Shown in pieces: positions 35,201-47,801 of a DNA stretch of 64,000 bases. This stretch comes from Archegozetes longisetosus. Lineage: Eukaryota > Arthropoda > Arachnida > Sarcoptiformes > Trhypochthoniidae. A program made the translations under genes and the position numbers. The notes under the pieces were generated by a model. That model was given only the letters and a program-made list of their open reading frames with translations. It did not search any database and was not told where the DNA came from. Location of the stretch: NCBI GenBank assembly GCA_018873245.2, contig JAEMBT020000001.1, positions 20,424,141 to 20,488,140 of the forward strand, in the 5' to 3' direction. The first letter of the stretch is position 1. Every line of letters begins with the position of its first letter.

Positions 35201-37748
35201 ATGAAAAGAAACCTCAACTATTTATCAAAGCAAACAAATATCGAACTACAGATAAACGAAACGCATTGTACTCTATAATATTTTGCCAGTTATCTAGAGC
35301 TAAAACTACAAATAATAGAGGCGTGAATTTTTTCAAAATATTTGATTCAGAACCGAATTTATCGACTATAACGGTTGATCAATTTGATTACCATCTGTAT
35401 AGCCTGCAGCATCAAGTATTTTCAGTGTAATTAAGTCGCGAACTTTAATAAGATATAATAGGCTGAATGTAGAAGCGCTGCCATTACTAAACTGAAATGA
35501 TTTATACATTTTTTATGTTTTTATGAAATTGATCATCTATTTAAAATTAACATAAATTAAAAACGTTAAGCAGAAAAATACTGACTTACATTTTGATTAG
35601 AAATCTATTGTTGTAGTCTATAAGGGACTGTAGTGTTGTTTTGTTCCTGTTCCCTTTCTTTAATCTATATAATGTAGTTTTCATGTACATTAAAACTTTA
35701 TTCTCAACCATATGCAAATGTATTAATTTTGAATGCCTTCAGGTACGAATGTCCCGGTTATTAGTCCTGAGAAGATTTTCGAAAACCCACAAGAGATTTA
35801 TTGAAAACGCTCTAAAATGAAGACAATATTGAGTTGAGCTCTGAAAAAATCAGTCCAAGTTATCTACTGATAAAAATTGAGTAGAGGTTATCCAAATTTA
35901 GCACCAGTAACAATAAACAAATACAGTACTTGACTATTATTTTCTGTCTGAATGTCTGCCCAAACCCTCACTGACAGTCTACGTTTCCTTTTTACTTGAT
36001 ATTCCTGAAAATCTCTATCAATATAATTTATAAATAGTTGTTTGAAAAAATTGACTTTTTTCATTGTAAAACTTGTTTTTATCTCAAACCCAATTTAGGT
36101 TTATGTGTAAGTTATATTGAAGAAAATCTAGTGCTGTTTATAAAGTTTTTGTTACTTGTTTCATGTAATTTAATGTAATAATACTTTATTCGCTGATAAC
36201 TTGATTAGTCTGAAGATAATCAAGTCTTGCATTGGTTTGCGTTTAAACTGCTAGTTCTTCAAAGTTATACTTTTAAGAAAAGACTCAACAGATCATAATG
36301 CATAACACTTCAAAAATACATATATACATATATATTGAGTGGACAGAAATAGGTTTTCGAATGACATTCTTTAGCTGAAAATAAATGTTTTCTGCATTGC
36401 TTTCTGTGCATTCTTTATTCAAATATTGAAACTATTTTTATAATGTTTGACCGTTAAGTAGCATTATATAAATTTGAAATTATAAACGTTTTTTTCTGAA
36501 CTTAAAATAATACTTTTCCTGATTTTGGAAACATTGCATCTATTTTTATGCAATACGGATATGACTTTTCATGATTTTCCATTAATAACAGCAACATTGA
36601 TATACAGGTCGAATGACTTAAACGCGAACACTTTCATCAATTACTACTTCATACTATTGATAGGTTTTCGAGTACAGGTATTAAAAACGCATTCAAACTT
36701 TAATATCGAAACAGAAATCCTAATCCACCGGTTTTTAGTACACTAAAAGTGGTTTGACATAAATACACACAAACTATCAACGAATGGATATGCCTTTCAA
36801 GAAAACAAACTTTTTATTAAACAAACTAATTTTAGTTTTTCGGAAAAAACTATTTTTTAAATTTAGTTTTCCCAAAAAAGAAAGATTATGTTCACTCTAT
36901 TGTTTGATACGACTGTTGACTGAGTTTTTTTAGTGAAAAAGTGGTTTTTAGACATTAATTTGTGTTTGTATTTGAATGTAGTCCTTGTAATACTTGGCTC
37001 GAAGCAGTTTTTGTCGAATAACAGTTGTAATTATAAATATGTTAATATCTTACATGAACACTTAACAAGCTTTAAACGAATACTTCTTTTTTCACTCAGA
37101 TTTGATGTGTGTGTCAAATATTTTTAAGTATTTTAAAATTATCGCATTTAGTGACGCTCTCATTAGGGATTTTCCCGCCTCTGTATTAGTTGAGTGAAGG
37201 TAAACGAGGAGTGACTTTGCGTTAAGGAAATGTAGTGTTGCGTTCAGTTTTATGAAACTATACTACAATCGCACTCTAGAGAGTAGCCATAAGAAGTTAG
37301 CTTACCAACTTTAGTGTCAATTATTATTTATTATTATTTATTTCATGTGCACTTTTTTCATCAAATTAACTATCGCAAGTTTTTATCAATTTCGTTTGAT
37401 CCTCAACTCATCAAGTTTTGCTTGAAGTCGTCAATTTCCTAAAACTTAATCAAGTTTGTATACGGTGTAAAACTATTAAAGTTTGAAAAGTTGAATCAAT
37501 ATTCGTTATTTGAATTATTAAAATAAGAGCTTTTTAGCAAATCATAAGTTTTCTTCAACTATTTACTAGAATAAGTAAAATGAAATTTGAAGGCAAAAAG
37601 GTTTTGAAAACTTTTCTAAGTTATCATTGATTGGATCGTGCGCTAATATTATTCGACGCATCATTGCTATCATTAAAAGCTAAAATTCGCTCTGATCGTT
37701 TCGTCTCATTTCTTGATAATTGAGTTGAATATTGAAAATAATAAGAAA
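32256..37748. other. Large region without recognisable gene
   Basis: 5.5 kb between esterase 2 (-) and the ABCH transporter (+), whose starts diverge. Short frames at 32603-32821, 32889-33083, 34432-34644, 36525-36746 and 36933-37127 show no family motif. A patch at about 34050-34210 reads as protein-like on the minus strand but has a stop and no family I recognise. TA-rich simple sequence lies near 36318-36345 and TTA repeats near 37320-37345. It could hold long 5' introns, enhancers or decayed insertions. Confidence 0.4.
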
Positions 37749-40700
37749 ATGGAAATAAATAACAGTTGTCATGGAGTGCAAGTCCAGCAATTATATTTCA
37801 GTTATAGCCGTGTTTCGCAAAGAAATAAGCCAGAGATCAATAACGCCAATCTGTCAGTACCGCGAGGTACCATTTATGGCCTGTTAGGTCCGAGTGGGTG
37901 CGGGAAGACTACATTACTTCGATGTATTATCGGCCGACTTAAACCACAAAAAGGAATTGTCAGAGTTTTCGACACAGAACCAGGTTATGAGAATTACCTT
38001 TTTTTCTATTTTTATTAACGATACGATTATATTAACTTTATTTAATGCATTTATTATTACAAATAGTTTTGATGACATTAATATAAAAATTATTCTCAAG
38101 TCATTAGTGGTTTAATGTTTTGTAAAGAGACTAAAGTCTCGGATTCTATTTCCCAAGTTGTATTAAGTTTTATGTGCTTAAGACAAGGCATTTTGCGTTT
38201 AAAGCAATCGCTCAGCAATAGTTTGACGCACGTATAGATTTTACTCGAATGTTCACCATTTGTATGAAATTTATTTTCATATCTGTACAAAGACTTTGTT
38301 CGAGTATTGTTTTGTCCTCAAAAAATTGCTTGAGAACGTAAAATTTTAAAATCTTTTAACGACTTTTGGATATGAACTCAAATTTAAAAAGCAAATTGAA
38401 TCACTAAGAAAAGTGATCGATCATATTAACTATAAGCAATCCTAATATTATTTAATTACCAATATAAATATAATTAAGATATGATATGAGCTTCAATTCA
38501 TTTCTATAGCTATGATCGGTTCAAAAGTTGGATGAGTTTTATTCAATGCTACGATTAGTTGAATTTTTCCCCAGACATAGAGTTTATGTTAAATAATTTG
38601 CTGAAAAAACTATCAAATCATTTACTTTTATTACGAACTAAAAGGAAAAAAGAGTTTATAGACCACTATTTTTACAGACTATAAAAACTTTTAAAACTAA
38701 TATTTTGCAAAATGAAGGTTAGGTTAAGTATGAAATCTTGATGTAATACTTTATCGTATCTAATGATACAGTTTAAAGATTGATCAGATCTAAAATATAA
38801 GATGAATTAAATAATAAAAACAAAATTTGAAACTTATTTTTGATTTTTAAAAATAATTTCATTTCCGGACTCATTAGCCTCAATAACATCATTACGGATA
38901 TTTAGGCGCTTATTATTGAATGCACCATAATTTGAAGTGAACAGAAGAGTTCTTATCTAAAACATATGCAAGTTTCACAATTGATTGACTTCAATATTTT
39001 TCATTAGCAGTAAAATTATATGTTTTGTCTTAGCAATTATGTATTTTATTCATTTTTTTAAAAGTTGAATCAATTGTTTTGTAAAAATAACGGATGACTT
39101 AAAGGTTGAACTATTGTTGAAATAACCTGAAAGGAATTGTTTGTTTGAACAATGCTCGGATGCGATTTATGATGCACCCAATATTTGTTTCTGATATGTC
39201 ATTGAATTTCTTGTTTAGGTCATGATTCATGTCAGGGTTCATCAAATTATCACAGGTTATTATTTTTTCGTTGATTACTTGACGAATAATTAACTTCCTC
39301 ATTCATTTAATTATCGAAGGATTTGTTTGCTTCGAACATTTCATTTTAATCACTGTTTACTAAACTTATTGGGCACTAGCGATAATCGCTGTCTTATAAA
39401 TAAATCATTTCGACTTATTTTTATTACTGGATCACAAGCTTCTGCCAACATTGCTATTAATTCCATTAAGTTTACTTTGACTTTGATTTTATCACAGTCA
39501 AATTCGAGTTAATTCATAAAATCAATAGAAAAGCTTTGAGATCAATTTGTGAAAACCTGACAAATATTTTAGGCATATACTTAAAAGTGTCGATCAATTT
39601 TGTGCAAATACTTATAGGGGATATCCGCTTTTCGATAGACTTTCAAGGTTTAGCTCATTGTTGCATTAGTAAAGCTTTATTTTCGGGGTTTTCATTTAAA
39701 ATTCAAGTTTAAGACTAAGGTGTGCAATCAGTGTTGAAATTATAGAAAATTTATTCAAACCTTCCTGTACTAGAAAATGTAATTTTCTATCATTCATATC
39801 TGCATAAACCTGAAAGCAGTCTTAGTGATGATTTCCAGGTATTCCAGGCTCAAAAGGATTCAATAACTAGTTTTTAACGTCTATGTTTCCCCTAAAGTGC
39901 AGATTGTCTTAGTTTTCGCACTGGATATCGTGATAGTTGCTTATATCATACCTATAGTTATTACTACTATAATCAAAACCTTTAATTTATTTAATTCACA
40001 ATAAAACGGATCTTTTTATTTAAAAGCATGAGTCACTTAAAACCTTTGAGAGAAATACTGAGAATTTTCCGAAGAAGCTAGTCATTGAAGTTCCGTAAAT
40101 ATGTCATAGCTGACACTTTACAACAAAGTTCATTCTTGTTTTTATTGGAGATCCTCAGAGAATAAACATAAAACAAAAAATTGTGAGTAATTGAAAGGCA
40201 GAACATTGTGAATTCATTTCAGTTTTGTATTTTATGATTATGTAACTATTCAAAAATGCTTATAAAAAATACTCATTCAAATAATCATAGTCTGCACTAT
40301 TATGTAATAATTTCATATTAAAATGAATTAACACGAAGTTGCCATTCAGTGCCTCTCTTACGTTCTTAAACTATGCATTTATGAAACAGTTTTGTATTTC
40401 AAAAAGAACTCAATAATTGAAAACATCTTTTGTTAAAATTTTTATAAGGTAATACAAATATTGATTCTTCAAAGCTTAAATGAAATACAGGATTCCAACA
40501 ATGTTTGATTTGAGCCTACTCTTTGTCTTTATTGGGGATAAAACGTTCTGTCTGCAGAATCACTTTCAATTAACACAAATTTATTACTTGTGTTAAGTTA
40601 TTGCATAACTTCATTTAACATTTTATAGCGTGTTGTAATAAATAATCAAATGGAGGTAACATCACTTATAGATCACTTTAGAACATGACCTAATACTACT

Positions 40701-43169
40701 TGTTTACGTAATTGTTCGGTCAAAATACAATTTAGCACCCAAACAACAGTTTTAGCGATTAAAATAGGCTCTTACTAGTCTAATTTGTCAAGTTGCAATT
40801 TTTGAATCTTATAGTTTAACTGACACAGATGCGATCAACTCTCTTCACCAACTTATTTAGTAAAACATTAAAATAAAAATTGAAATTTTCCCACTCATTA
40901 TCAGATTATACCTACTGTTGAATAGCCATATATTAATAAATTTGATGACAAGATTGAGCCCTATCTCCAATTTTTGATCAACATTACTATCAACAGTAAC
41001 AAATATTGGATCTAGATAAAACAAATAAGACTTTGATTATCAATTTGGCAAAGCTTATGATATTGACTATAACTGTTTTCATTTGTTAGAGGACTTTTTT
41101 AAGGTTAATTTGGCTTATATGCAAAAATTGGATATTAAAGAACATATTCTTATTACTATCTTTTTTGATAAATGTATAACGAGAAATAAATTTCGAATTG
41201 AATTTAACATTTGAAACATGTGTCGAGACAAGTAAAATATGTTTTTAAAACCTTGTTCTGGAATAATTGTCACTTATTCAAATTTGTAATTAATATTACA
41301 GGGACGAAAGAAAGCGGTATTCCAGGACCTGGTATTGGATACATGCCTCAAGAGTTGGCTCTAATATCTCAGTTCACTATCAAAGAAACGCTTCAATATT
41401 ACGCAGGATTTTGTAACACAGATCGCACGGTTTTCATCAAAAGAATGCAGTTCTTATTAAAGTTACTTGATTTGACTCATTTGGCAAATAAATACGTGGA
41501 TAAGCTGTCGGGTGGTCAGAAGCGAAGAGTTTCGCTCGCGATCGCTCTGATTAATAATCCTCCACTTTTAATACTCGATGAGCCGACGGTTAGCACTAAA
41601 TGTCACTTTTGTTATCAAAATATTTTTCAATAGGTTTTCATTATTAATTTACCATTTAATAAGGTTGGTGTGGATCCGATTCTCAGGGAAACTATTTGGA
41701 GTTATTTGGTTAAGATTAGTGGAGAAGGACTAACGGTAATTCTTTTCTCATTCATTCTGATGCAAAGCATTGCAGTGAAGATAAATTAAGGACAAAGGCT
41801 CTTAAGCAAATTCAAATAGTTTGATGCGATATTTTGATAATTATTTATTTTATTTGTTGTCGAGTTTGTTGACGTGTAAATGAAGATTCTAAAATTTATC
41901 TTGAGTAAAATATGAAACTAGTTTTGGAATTTGAATCTGACTCGTCAGTAGAAAAACTGCATTAGAAAATATAAATTTGATACTCTATGAGACTTTTACT
42001 GATAAATATAAAATCAATGCAATAGTTTAGGGATAAATATTGAAATGATGTTTATTTATAATATAATTAGGTAATAGTAACTACACATTACATCGAAGAA
42101 GCGAGTTCTGCAGACATGGTAGCATTTATGAGATCAGGTCATATATTATCTGAAGGAAATCCTCATAATTTGATGGATCACTACTGCGTGAACAGTATGG
42201 AAAAACTATTTTTACTACTTTCTCGAAAAGACGAATCTATAAAACAAAGCAACGGTATCGACAGATACACTAATACTGGCAACAATTCCTCAAGAGCGCA
42301 TCAAAATTTTGCCATTGTTGTGAACGACCAAAAAATAACATGTAACGGAAAGAATGGTATATCAGAAAATCACGAAGCACAAAATGGTGCCCTTGCTATC
42401 AAAGAAGTTTACACTCAAATAGAGCCTGAACTGCAAATAAATAATATATCGCGCAACAACAACAACGAATTAATTAGCTTTAAAACTAGGAATAAAGTTA
42501 AACCGATTCATCGAATCGGTGTTCTGTGCAATAAGAATCGTTTACGACTTTTTCGTCGAATACCCGAATTAATAATAACTATGTTATTGCCAGCTCTAGA
42601 GGTGGCTTTATTTTGCTTATGCATGGGTCGCGACCCGACCAGTGTCCAAATGGCTGTTAATAATCAAGAATTTCCGCCAATTTTAAGTCAATTATTTCTG
42701 CAGTCAATTGATAACAGTTTCATTTCGTTAAAACATTTCGCAACTCCAGAAGCAGCAATTGAATCGGTTCGCGAAGCAGAAACTTATTCTGCAATCATCA
42801 TATCAAATAATTTCTCTCGGGCTTTAAGAAATTTATACCGCAGTACAGATTCAATTGACAATATGACAATAGACGAGAGCACTATCAAAGTGTTTTATGA
42901 CGGCTCGAATGCACTGCATGTCAATATCATAAGACGTGAAGTGTTTAGTGCGGTTTTCAAGTTTGCGGAAACTGTTGCATATACTTTTGGAGAAGATTTG
43001 TCACGATTCAAACTGCCCGTCAAGTTTGAGCAACCAATCTATGGAACAGAAAAGGCAGATATGATCGAGTTCGTCGGACCGGGACTTATGATATTTATTG
43101 TATTTTTTGCTACTATGTCTATAACTAGTATGGCTTTCTTATCAGAAAGACGTGAAGGTATTTATAAGT

Positions 43170-43204
<35 letters not shown>

Positions 43205-44949
43205 ATGTGTTAATAAACTCGATAGTCTTTTTAAACCTAAATGAGCGCATTGTCGGGCATTTCCGCTATAATCAATTATAATAATAAAGTGGAACCGATT
43301 TCTCAAATTTTATAGTTTTGCTTTGCTTTTTCATATAAATTCAATTCCACTTAAATGGTTCTAAAATTAAACTTTCAACTATATAATTATTTTTTAAAAT
43401 CTAGTTTTGTCAGTCTATCTATCAATATTTTTTATTAATAATGTTAATTAGTAGTTTCAACAGATAAAATTCTTAAATCTTGCCTTTCTTTATTGCTTAA
43501 AAATATATTTTAATTTGTTAACTGTCTAACAGTGAATTGTTTTGGTCAATTTTAATCGAAAACTTGCTCAAAACAAATTTTTAAATCTGTGGTTTTATTC
43601 TGAGAGTTGAAGAATGAATGACAAGATTTTTGCTCTTACTAAAATACTTGTTATGAATTTCAGGCACATTAGAGCGCTCAATGATCTCTGGAGTGACATC
43701 AACTGAATTCATTGTATCACAAATAATAAATGTCACTTTACTTCTAATAACACAAATTGCATTAACAGTTGTGATGGGATTCTGGATATTTGATTTTCCC
43801 ATGAATGGCTCTTACTTTCTCGCAGTGGTCATGATGTTTCTTCAGGGCATTTGTGGTCAGTTTCACTTCTATATTAAATTGAAAGTATTCGTAAAAATGT
43901 GATTAATTAGCTGTTAATCTTGTTTCCAAATTTTTCAAGTGATCATTCAAAATAATTGCTATCTTGACCTTCGATAAGGTTTTCATTACAAGTTCTGTCT
44001 GAATATTGAATTAAAGTGATTCTGTATTTAGTAATTATAACCAAAACAAAAAATTGAGTTTATACCAAAACGAGGAAAATCTAAATGAATTACTATGAAA
44101 ATTAATTTTAATTGATCACATCATTTTCCCTTGTCTTTCGGATGCTTTGAGCCTAGAATTTGAATTTACTGATTCCTTTCGACTAGATTCAGAAGTACTT
44201 GAAATGAGCAAGTTTTCCTCAAGTGCTTTCAGCTTACTATCAAAGATTGAAGGTTAAAGCTGAAGTAGTAAAAAGTCATATGCTAGTCAGAGTGATAATT
44301 AGTTTAAGATAACTTATTTTTAATTTAATTTCAAGTGACCGAATATCAATAAAATGTTTATTGGAACTGCAAGAGTAAACTATAAAAACCTTGGTATACA
44401 GCATAGCTTTAGTTATGAAATGTTTCAATTAAACTGATTTGCTAAAATCCAATTTTGAAAATTGCTCAATCATATCAGTATTATATAAAATTGAAACAAT
44501 TTTTAGTCAACTTGACAAGTTTTTTAGTGTAGAAAAGCTGCCAATGAACAAATAGGAAGGTAAACATGTGTAAAAAGCATTTAATTGATTTGTAACAAGG
44601 TTTATTGAAGACAACGTTTTATAAATGAATTTTTATGACAGGTATGTGTTATGGACTAATGCTATCAGCGATTTGTACGCACGAAATCACAGCATTACTA
44701 TTAGGCGCAGGTTCGCAACTCATGTTCTGCTTTATAACTGGTATCTTCTGGCCAGTGGACACAATGACACCATTACTTCGTTACATAAGTTATTTAATGC
44801 CACAAACAAAACCAATGGAATCATTCAGACATATACTCATTCGAGGCTTTGATTTGACGAAACAAAGCGTATTGAACGGGTTTTTGATAACTGGTGTTTG
44901 GATCGCATTCTTTTTAATCACCGCTATTGTGATATTTAAACTTAGATGA
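37749..44949 (+). CDS. ABCH-subfamily half ABC transporter
   Basis: ATP-binding cassette half transporter; ABCH members occur in arthropods and some other invertebrates, with ABCG-like order (nucleotide-binding domain first). In insects several are linked to cuticular lipid export. Six exons: 37749-37983, 41302-41588, 41664-41735, 42071-43157, 43664-43855 and 44642-44949, in phase, 726 residues. Walker [10 protein letters not shown] (47-55), Q-loop YMPQE, signature LSGGQKRR (from 147), Walker B LLILDEPT (167-174), D-loop GVDP and H-loop TTHYIEE (His 204). The transmembrane half follows an Asn-rich linker and has a first helix near [15 protein letters not shown], then a group of helices from [11 protein letters not shown] to the C-terminal [17 protein letters not shown]. 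The start is the first ATG; an upstream in-frame open stretch lacks ATG. The 3.3-kb intron 1 splits the domain just after Walker A. It should act as a dimer. Confidence 0.9.
37984..41301 (+). other. Large first intron of ABCH gene
   Basis: 3.3 kb between a GT donor at 37984 and an AG acceptor ending at 41301 (phase 1). By far the largest intron of the gene; no transposase, nested gene or strong repeat was recognised on either strand. Confidence 0.55.
43168..43204 (+). repeat. (GT)n microsatellite in ABCH intron 4
   Basis: An almost perfect GT run of about 17 units starts ten bases after the exon 4 donor (GTATTT at 43158). It lies within intron 4; the open frame that runs into it, giving a Cys-Val tail, is read-through and not coding. 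GT runs near a 5' splice site can affect splicing and vary in length between individuals. Confidence 0.9.
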
Positions 44950-45573
44950 AATAAAGCTTCACATATTTCTCAAACTATTTCATTGAAAGTTAATAACTAA
45001 GAAAGTATTTGTATTTCAATAATCGAAACCACTGTAAAAAAGTTTGAATAAATTAAATAAATAAATCACTAACGTTAGTATTCGATCCTTCAACACAAAT
45101 CGGAGTAAATATAACTTTTGCAATCATTGTTGCGAAAGATATGACCATCAGATAAGTTAATGTAAATTTTGTAATCAAAATTACAACTTCATTTTTAATG
45201 GTTTATTTGATAATACCTTAGAGATTATAACCTTGGAGAGTTATTAGAGATCAAATTATACGTTTCTCAGTTTGACATCATTCACAAATTGTTGGTATAC
45301 TTTACAATTTGAACATTCGAGTACAAGCTTAGTCGAACAGAAATCATATTTTATGACTTTTCTATTCGATTTAATCAAATAAAAATATTATCAAATCAAT
45401 TTAAATGATGATTAGCTTTAATTACTATCTGAAAGAACATTAGCCTTTTCATACAAATCTGTTACAATTTTAAATAAAAATATGTATAACATATACAATA
45501 CTAACATTAAATATTTATACAGTAGTAATAAAAAGAAATTAATTTGAAAATATAATTCAACTGAAATGAGTAA
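44950..45573. other. Convergent spacer ABCH / FIS1
   Basis: Between the stop codons of the ABCH gene (+) and FIS1 (-). AATAAA occurs right after the ABCH stop and again at 45047-45052, the latter being the better-placed poly(A) signal. No other feature. Confidence 0.4.
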
Positions 45574-46524
45574 CTATTTTTTAGCCAAAGCCATTCCAAG
45601 TCCAACAAGGCCACCGATGGCCAGAGCAGCGCCGCCAACCATTGCCATGCCTAATAAGCCCTCTTTAGTCATCTTGTCCCTAATCAATTTGTCCAATTCC
45701 TGGGCCTGTCTGTTCTCTGGTTCTACTGATAAAAACTTCTTTATACAATCTCGAGCCCTTGCATATTCCTAATCACAAGGGAAACAAAATTCAATTTAAT
45801 TCAAATCAAGGTTTTAACATTTTTTTAGATGCCTGCGACTCATAAATCTTGTAAACTATGTCATGAACTTAAACAAAATATTGCGCAATCTCTAGAAAGA
45901 CAATAAGTCATTAAATACGTTAAATACATCAATTACTTTGCATTCAAATTCTTTTAACATTTAAAGAGTCAAATAAAATTCAACGGCATTCAAACAATCG
46001 TTTAAATAATTCTAATCTGATTTAAAATAAAATTGATCAAACCAAGTCATTAAAAGAATAGTTATTGAAAAATAGTTCATTTTAAACGTTTAGAGAATCA
46101 GATTAAAAAATGCGAGCGGGCAGTACTAAGAAATGAGGGATCAATTGAGTTGATCAAAACTATTATTTGACAATGTAATAGTTGTAATGTGGCACTGTCA
46201 ATTCAAAACTATGATATTTAGCTGTCGCAAGTTTTATTAATATTTAAAAGTGTCTCATACTTTAAGTTTGGTGTTGGCTAAAGCCAAATAGTATAAATAG
46301 TCTCTTCTAGCGTTTGGATCGCCTGTTGAGCAAAGATCTTCGAACTCGTGGACACCACGAAGAATATCAGTGGTGTAGCGAGACCTAATCAGAGCCAACG
46401 CGTACTCGAATCGAGTTTGAGGTGAAGCTACCCCATTAATGTTATTACGTCTTTCGTTTTCGTATAACTGCCAAAACTTCTTCAGTTCATCTGGAGTTAT
46501 ATAGTCCTCTAATAGGGCATCCAT
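45574..46524 (-). CDS. FIS1: FIS1 mitochondrial fission protein
   Basis: Tail-anchored outer-membrane protein of mitochondria and peroxisomes that takes part in fission. Two exons on the minus strand, 46524-46261 and 45768-45574, with a 492-bp phase-0 intron, give 152 residues, the same length as human FIS1. Exon 1 encodes the start of the TPR-like helical bundle (TRFEYALALIRSRYTTDILR, DPNARRDYLYYLALANTKLK). Exon 2 encodes the second TPR (EYARARDCIKKFLSVEPENR) and the tail anchor (LLGMAMVGGAALAIGGLVGL) with a basic end, ALAKK. The start at MDALLEDY was preferred because it matches the family length. The frame is open upstream to another Met at 46584, which would add 20 residues and could disturb the regulatory N-terminal arm. 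Confidence 0.93.
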
Positions 46525-46584
46525 TGTTTGATCTGAATTGAAACTTATATAAATAGAGTTGAATAATCTTCTAAAACAGTTCAA

Positions 46585-47801
46585 TATGAATAATACGTTT
46601 AATACGTTCTTTTTGACCTATTATCACTTATCGCTTATTATCACTTATTATCAAATTTGTTTATTCGTTAAAAAGTGTGATGCTTTGATGATTGATTTTA
46701 AAATACAACAATTATTCAATATTCTGAATCCTTAATATGTTTGAGTGTTTTTCTAAAATTGAATGACTCACCGATTGTGAACAGCTATGCAATGAGGTAC
46801 AGCAAATTCCCGAAATGTTTGAATCAACACTTTTTCGTACTCTGTCATCAACTTTTACGTTGGTTTTTAAAGTATATTCCAATTAATTACCACCATATAA
46901 TATGGCTCTAGTTCATTTCTTTTGCTAGATTAATGAAAGCTTGAGTTCGTTATAAGATTTTTGAAAACTAAATAAACTTAAATTTAAAGTACGTTTTACT
47001 GTAAGTTATGTTCGTAAATATAAACGCAACAATAATCAATATAATGAAGCGCATATTTTTTTGTAGAAGTCAACCAATCAATCAAATGTAGAATGTCTTT
47101 AAAAAATAAGTGCAGTCTTACGGCTAACGGCAGTTCCAGTTGTTTACAATGAAGTTTTGAGCTATGAAACTACTAATGATTTTAGTAATTTTCTCTACTC
47201 TCATTGCAACACAATCAAAACTTTGTAAGAGATTATAAATTGCAATCATATCGATAGTTTCTAATGAGACAACCATTTGTCTTCTAACTAAAACTCTAAC
47301 AATGAACTTCATCAAAAAAGTGTCCCTTTTTCAATAGATTGACGTTTTTATTTGACAAACAAGTTATGACATTTTATTTTTGAGCTAAAATTGACTTAAA
47401 TTGCCCACAAGTTGGTGTATTGATAGTGTTATTAAATGGAATATATTGAATTGATGTTAGGTACTAATTGAGATTGCATTCATGCAACAGATAGTTCATT
47501 TGTTCGTTATCAGTAGAAGCAAAGGGGACATCGAGTAAAGTCTCTAAATCATATATAATAGCATTGATTATTGTTGTGCTTATAGTCTATTGCTGTCATC
47601 TGGAGTTTAAAATGAGTCAATATTTTGAGGCATTTTATTGTATTTATATTGAAAATTAAGATAAAACCATTAAATGATTGTTAAATGAAAACTAATGATT
47701 TTATATTTAAATGAATAAATGAGTAACCGTTAACTTTGTCTCACTTTTTCAATGCAAACAAATTGAATTATTTCTGAGCAAAAATAAATAACAGAAAAAT
47801 A
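46585..47801. other. Divergent promoter region FIS1 / ZMYND8
   Basis: About 1.2 kb between the FIS1 start (-) and the ZMYND8 start (+), likely holding both promoters. A small TTATCACT-type repeat occurs near 46618-46650. The minus-strand frame at 47124-47315 has no family motif. Confidence 0.4.

Noticed and set aside
43160..43213. Cys-Val repeat tail on the ABCH exon 4 frame
   Set aside because: It is read-through into the intronic GT microsatellite; the donor at 43158 and the in-phase exon 5 explain the true continuation.
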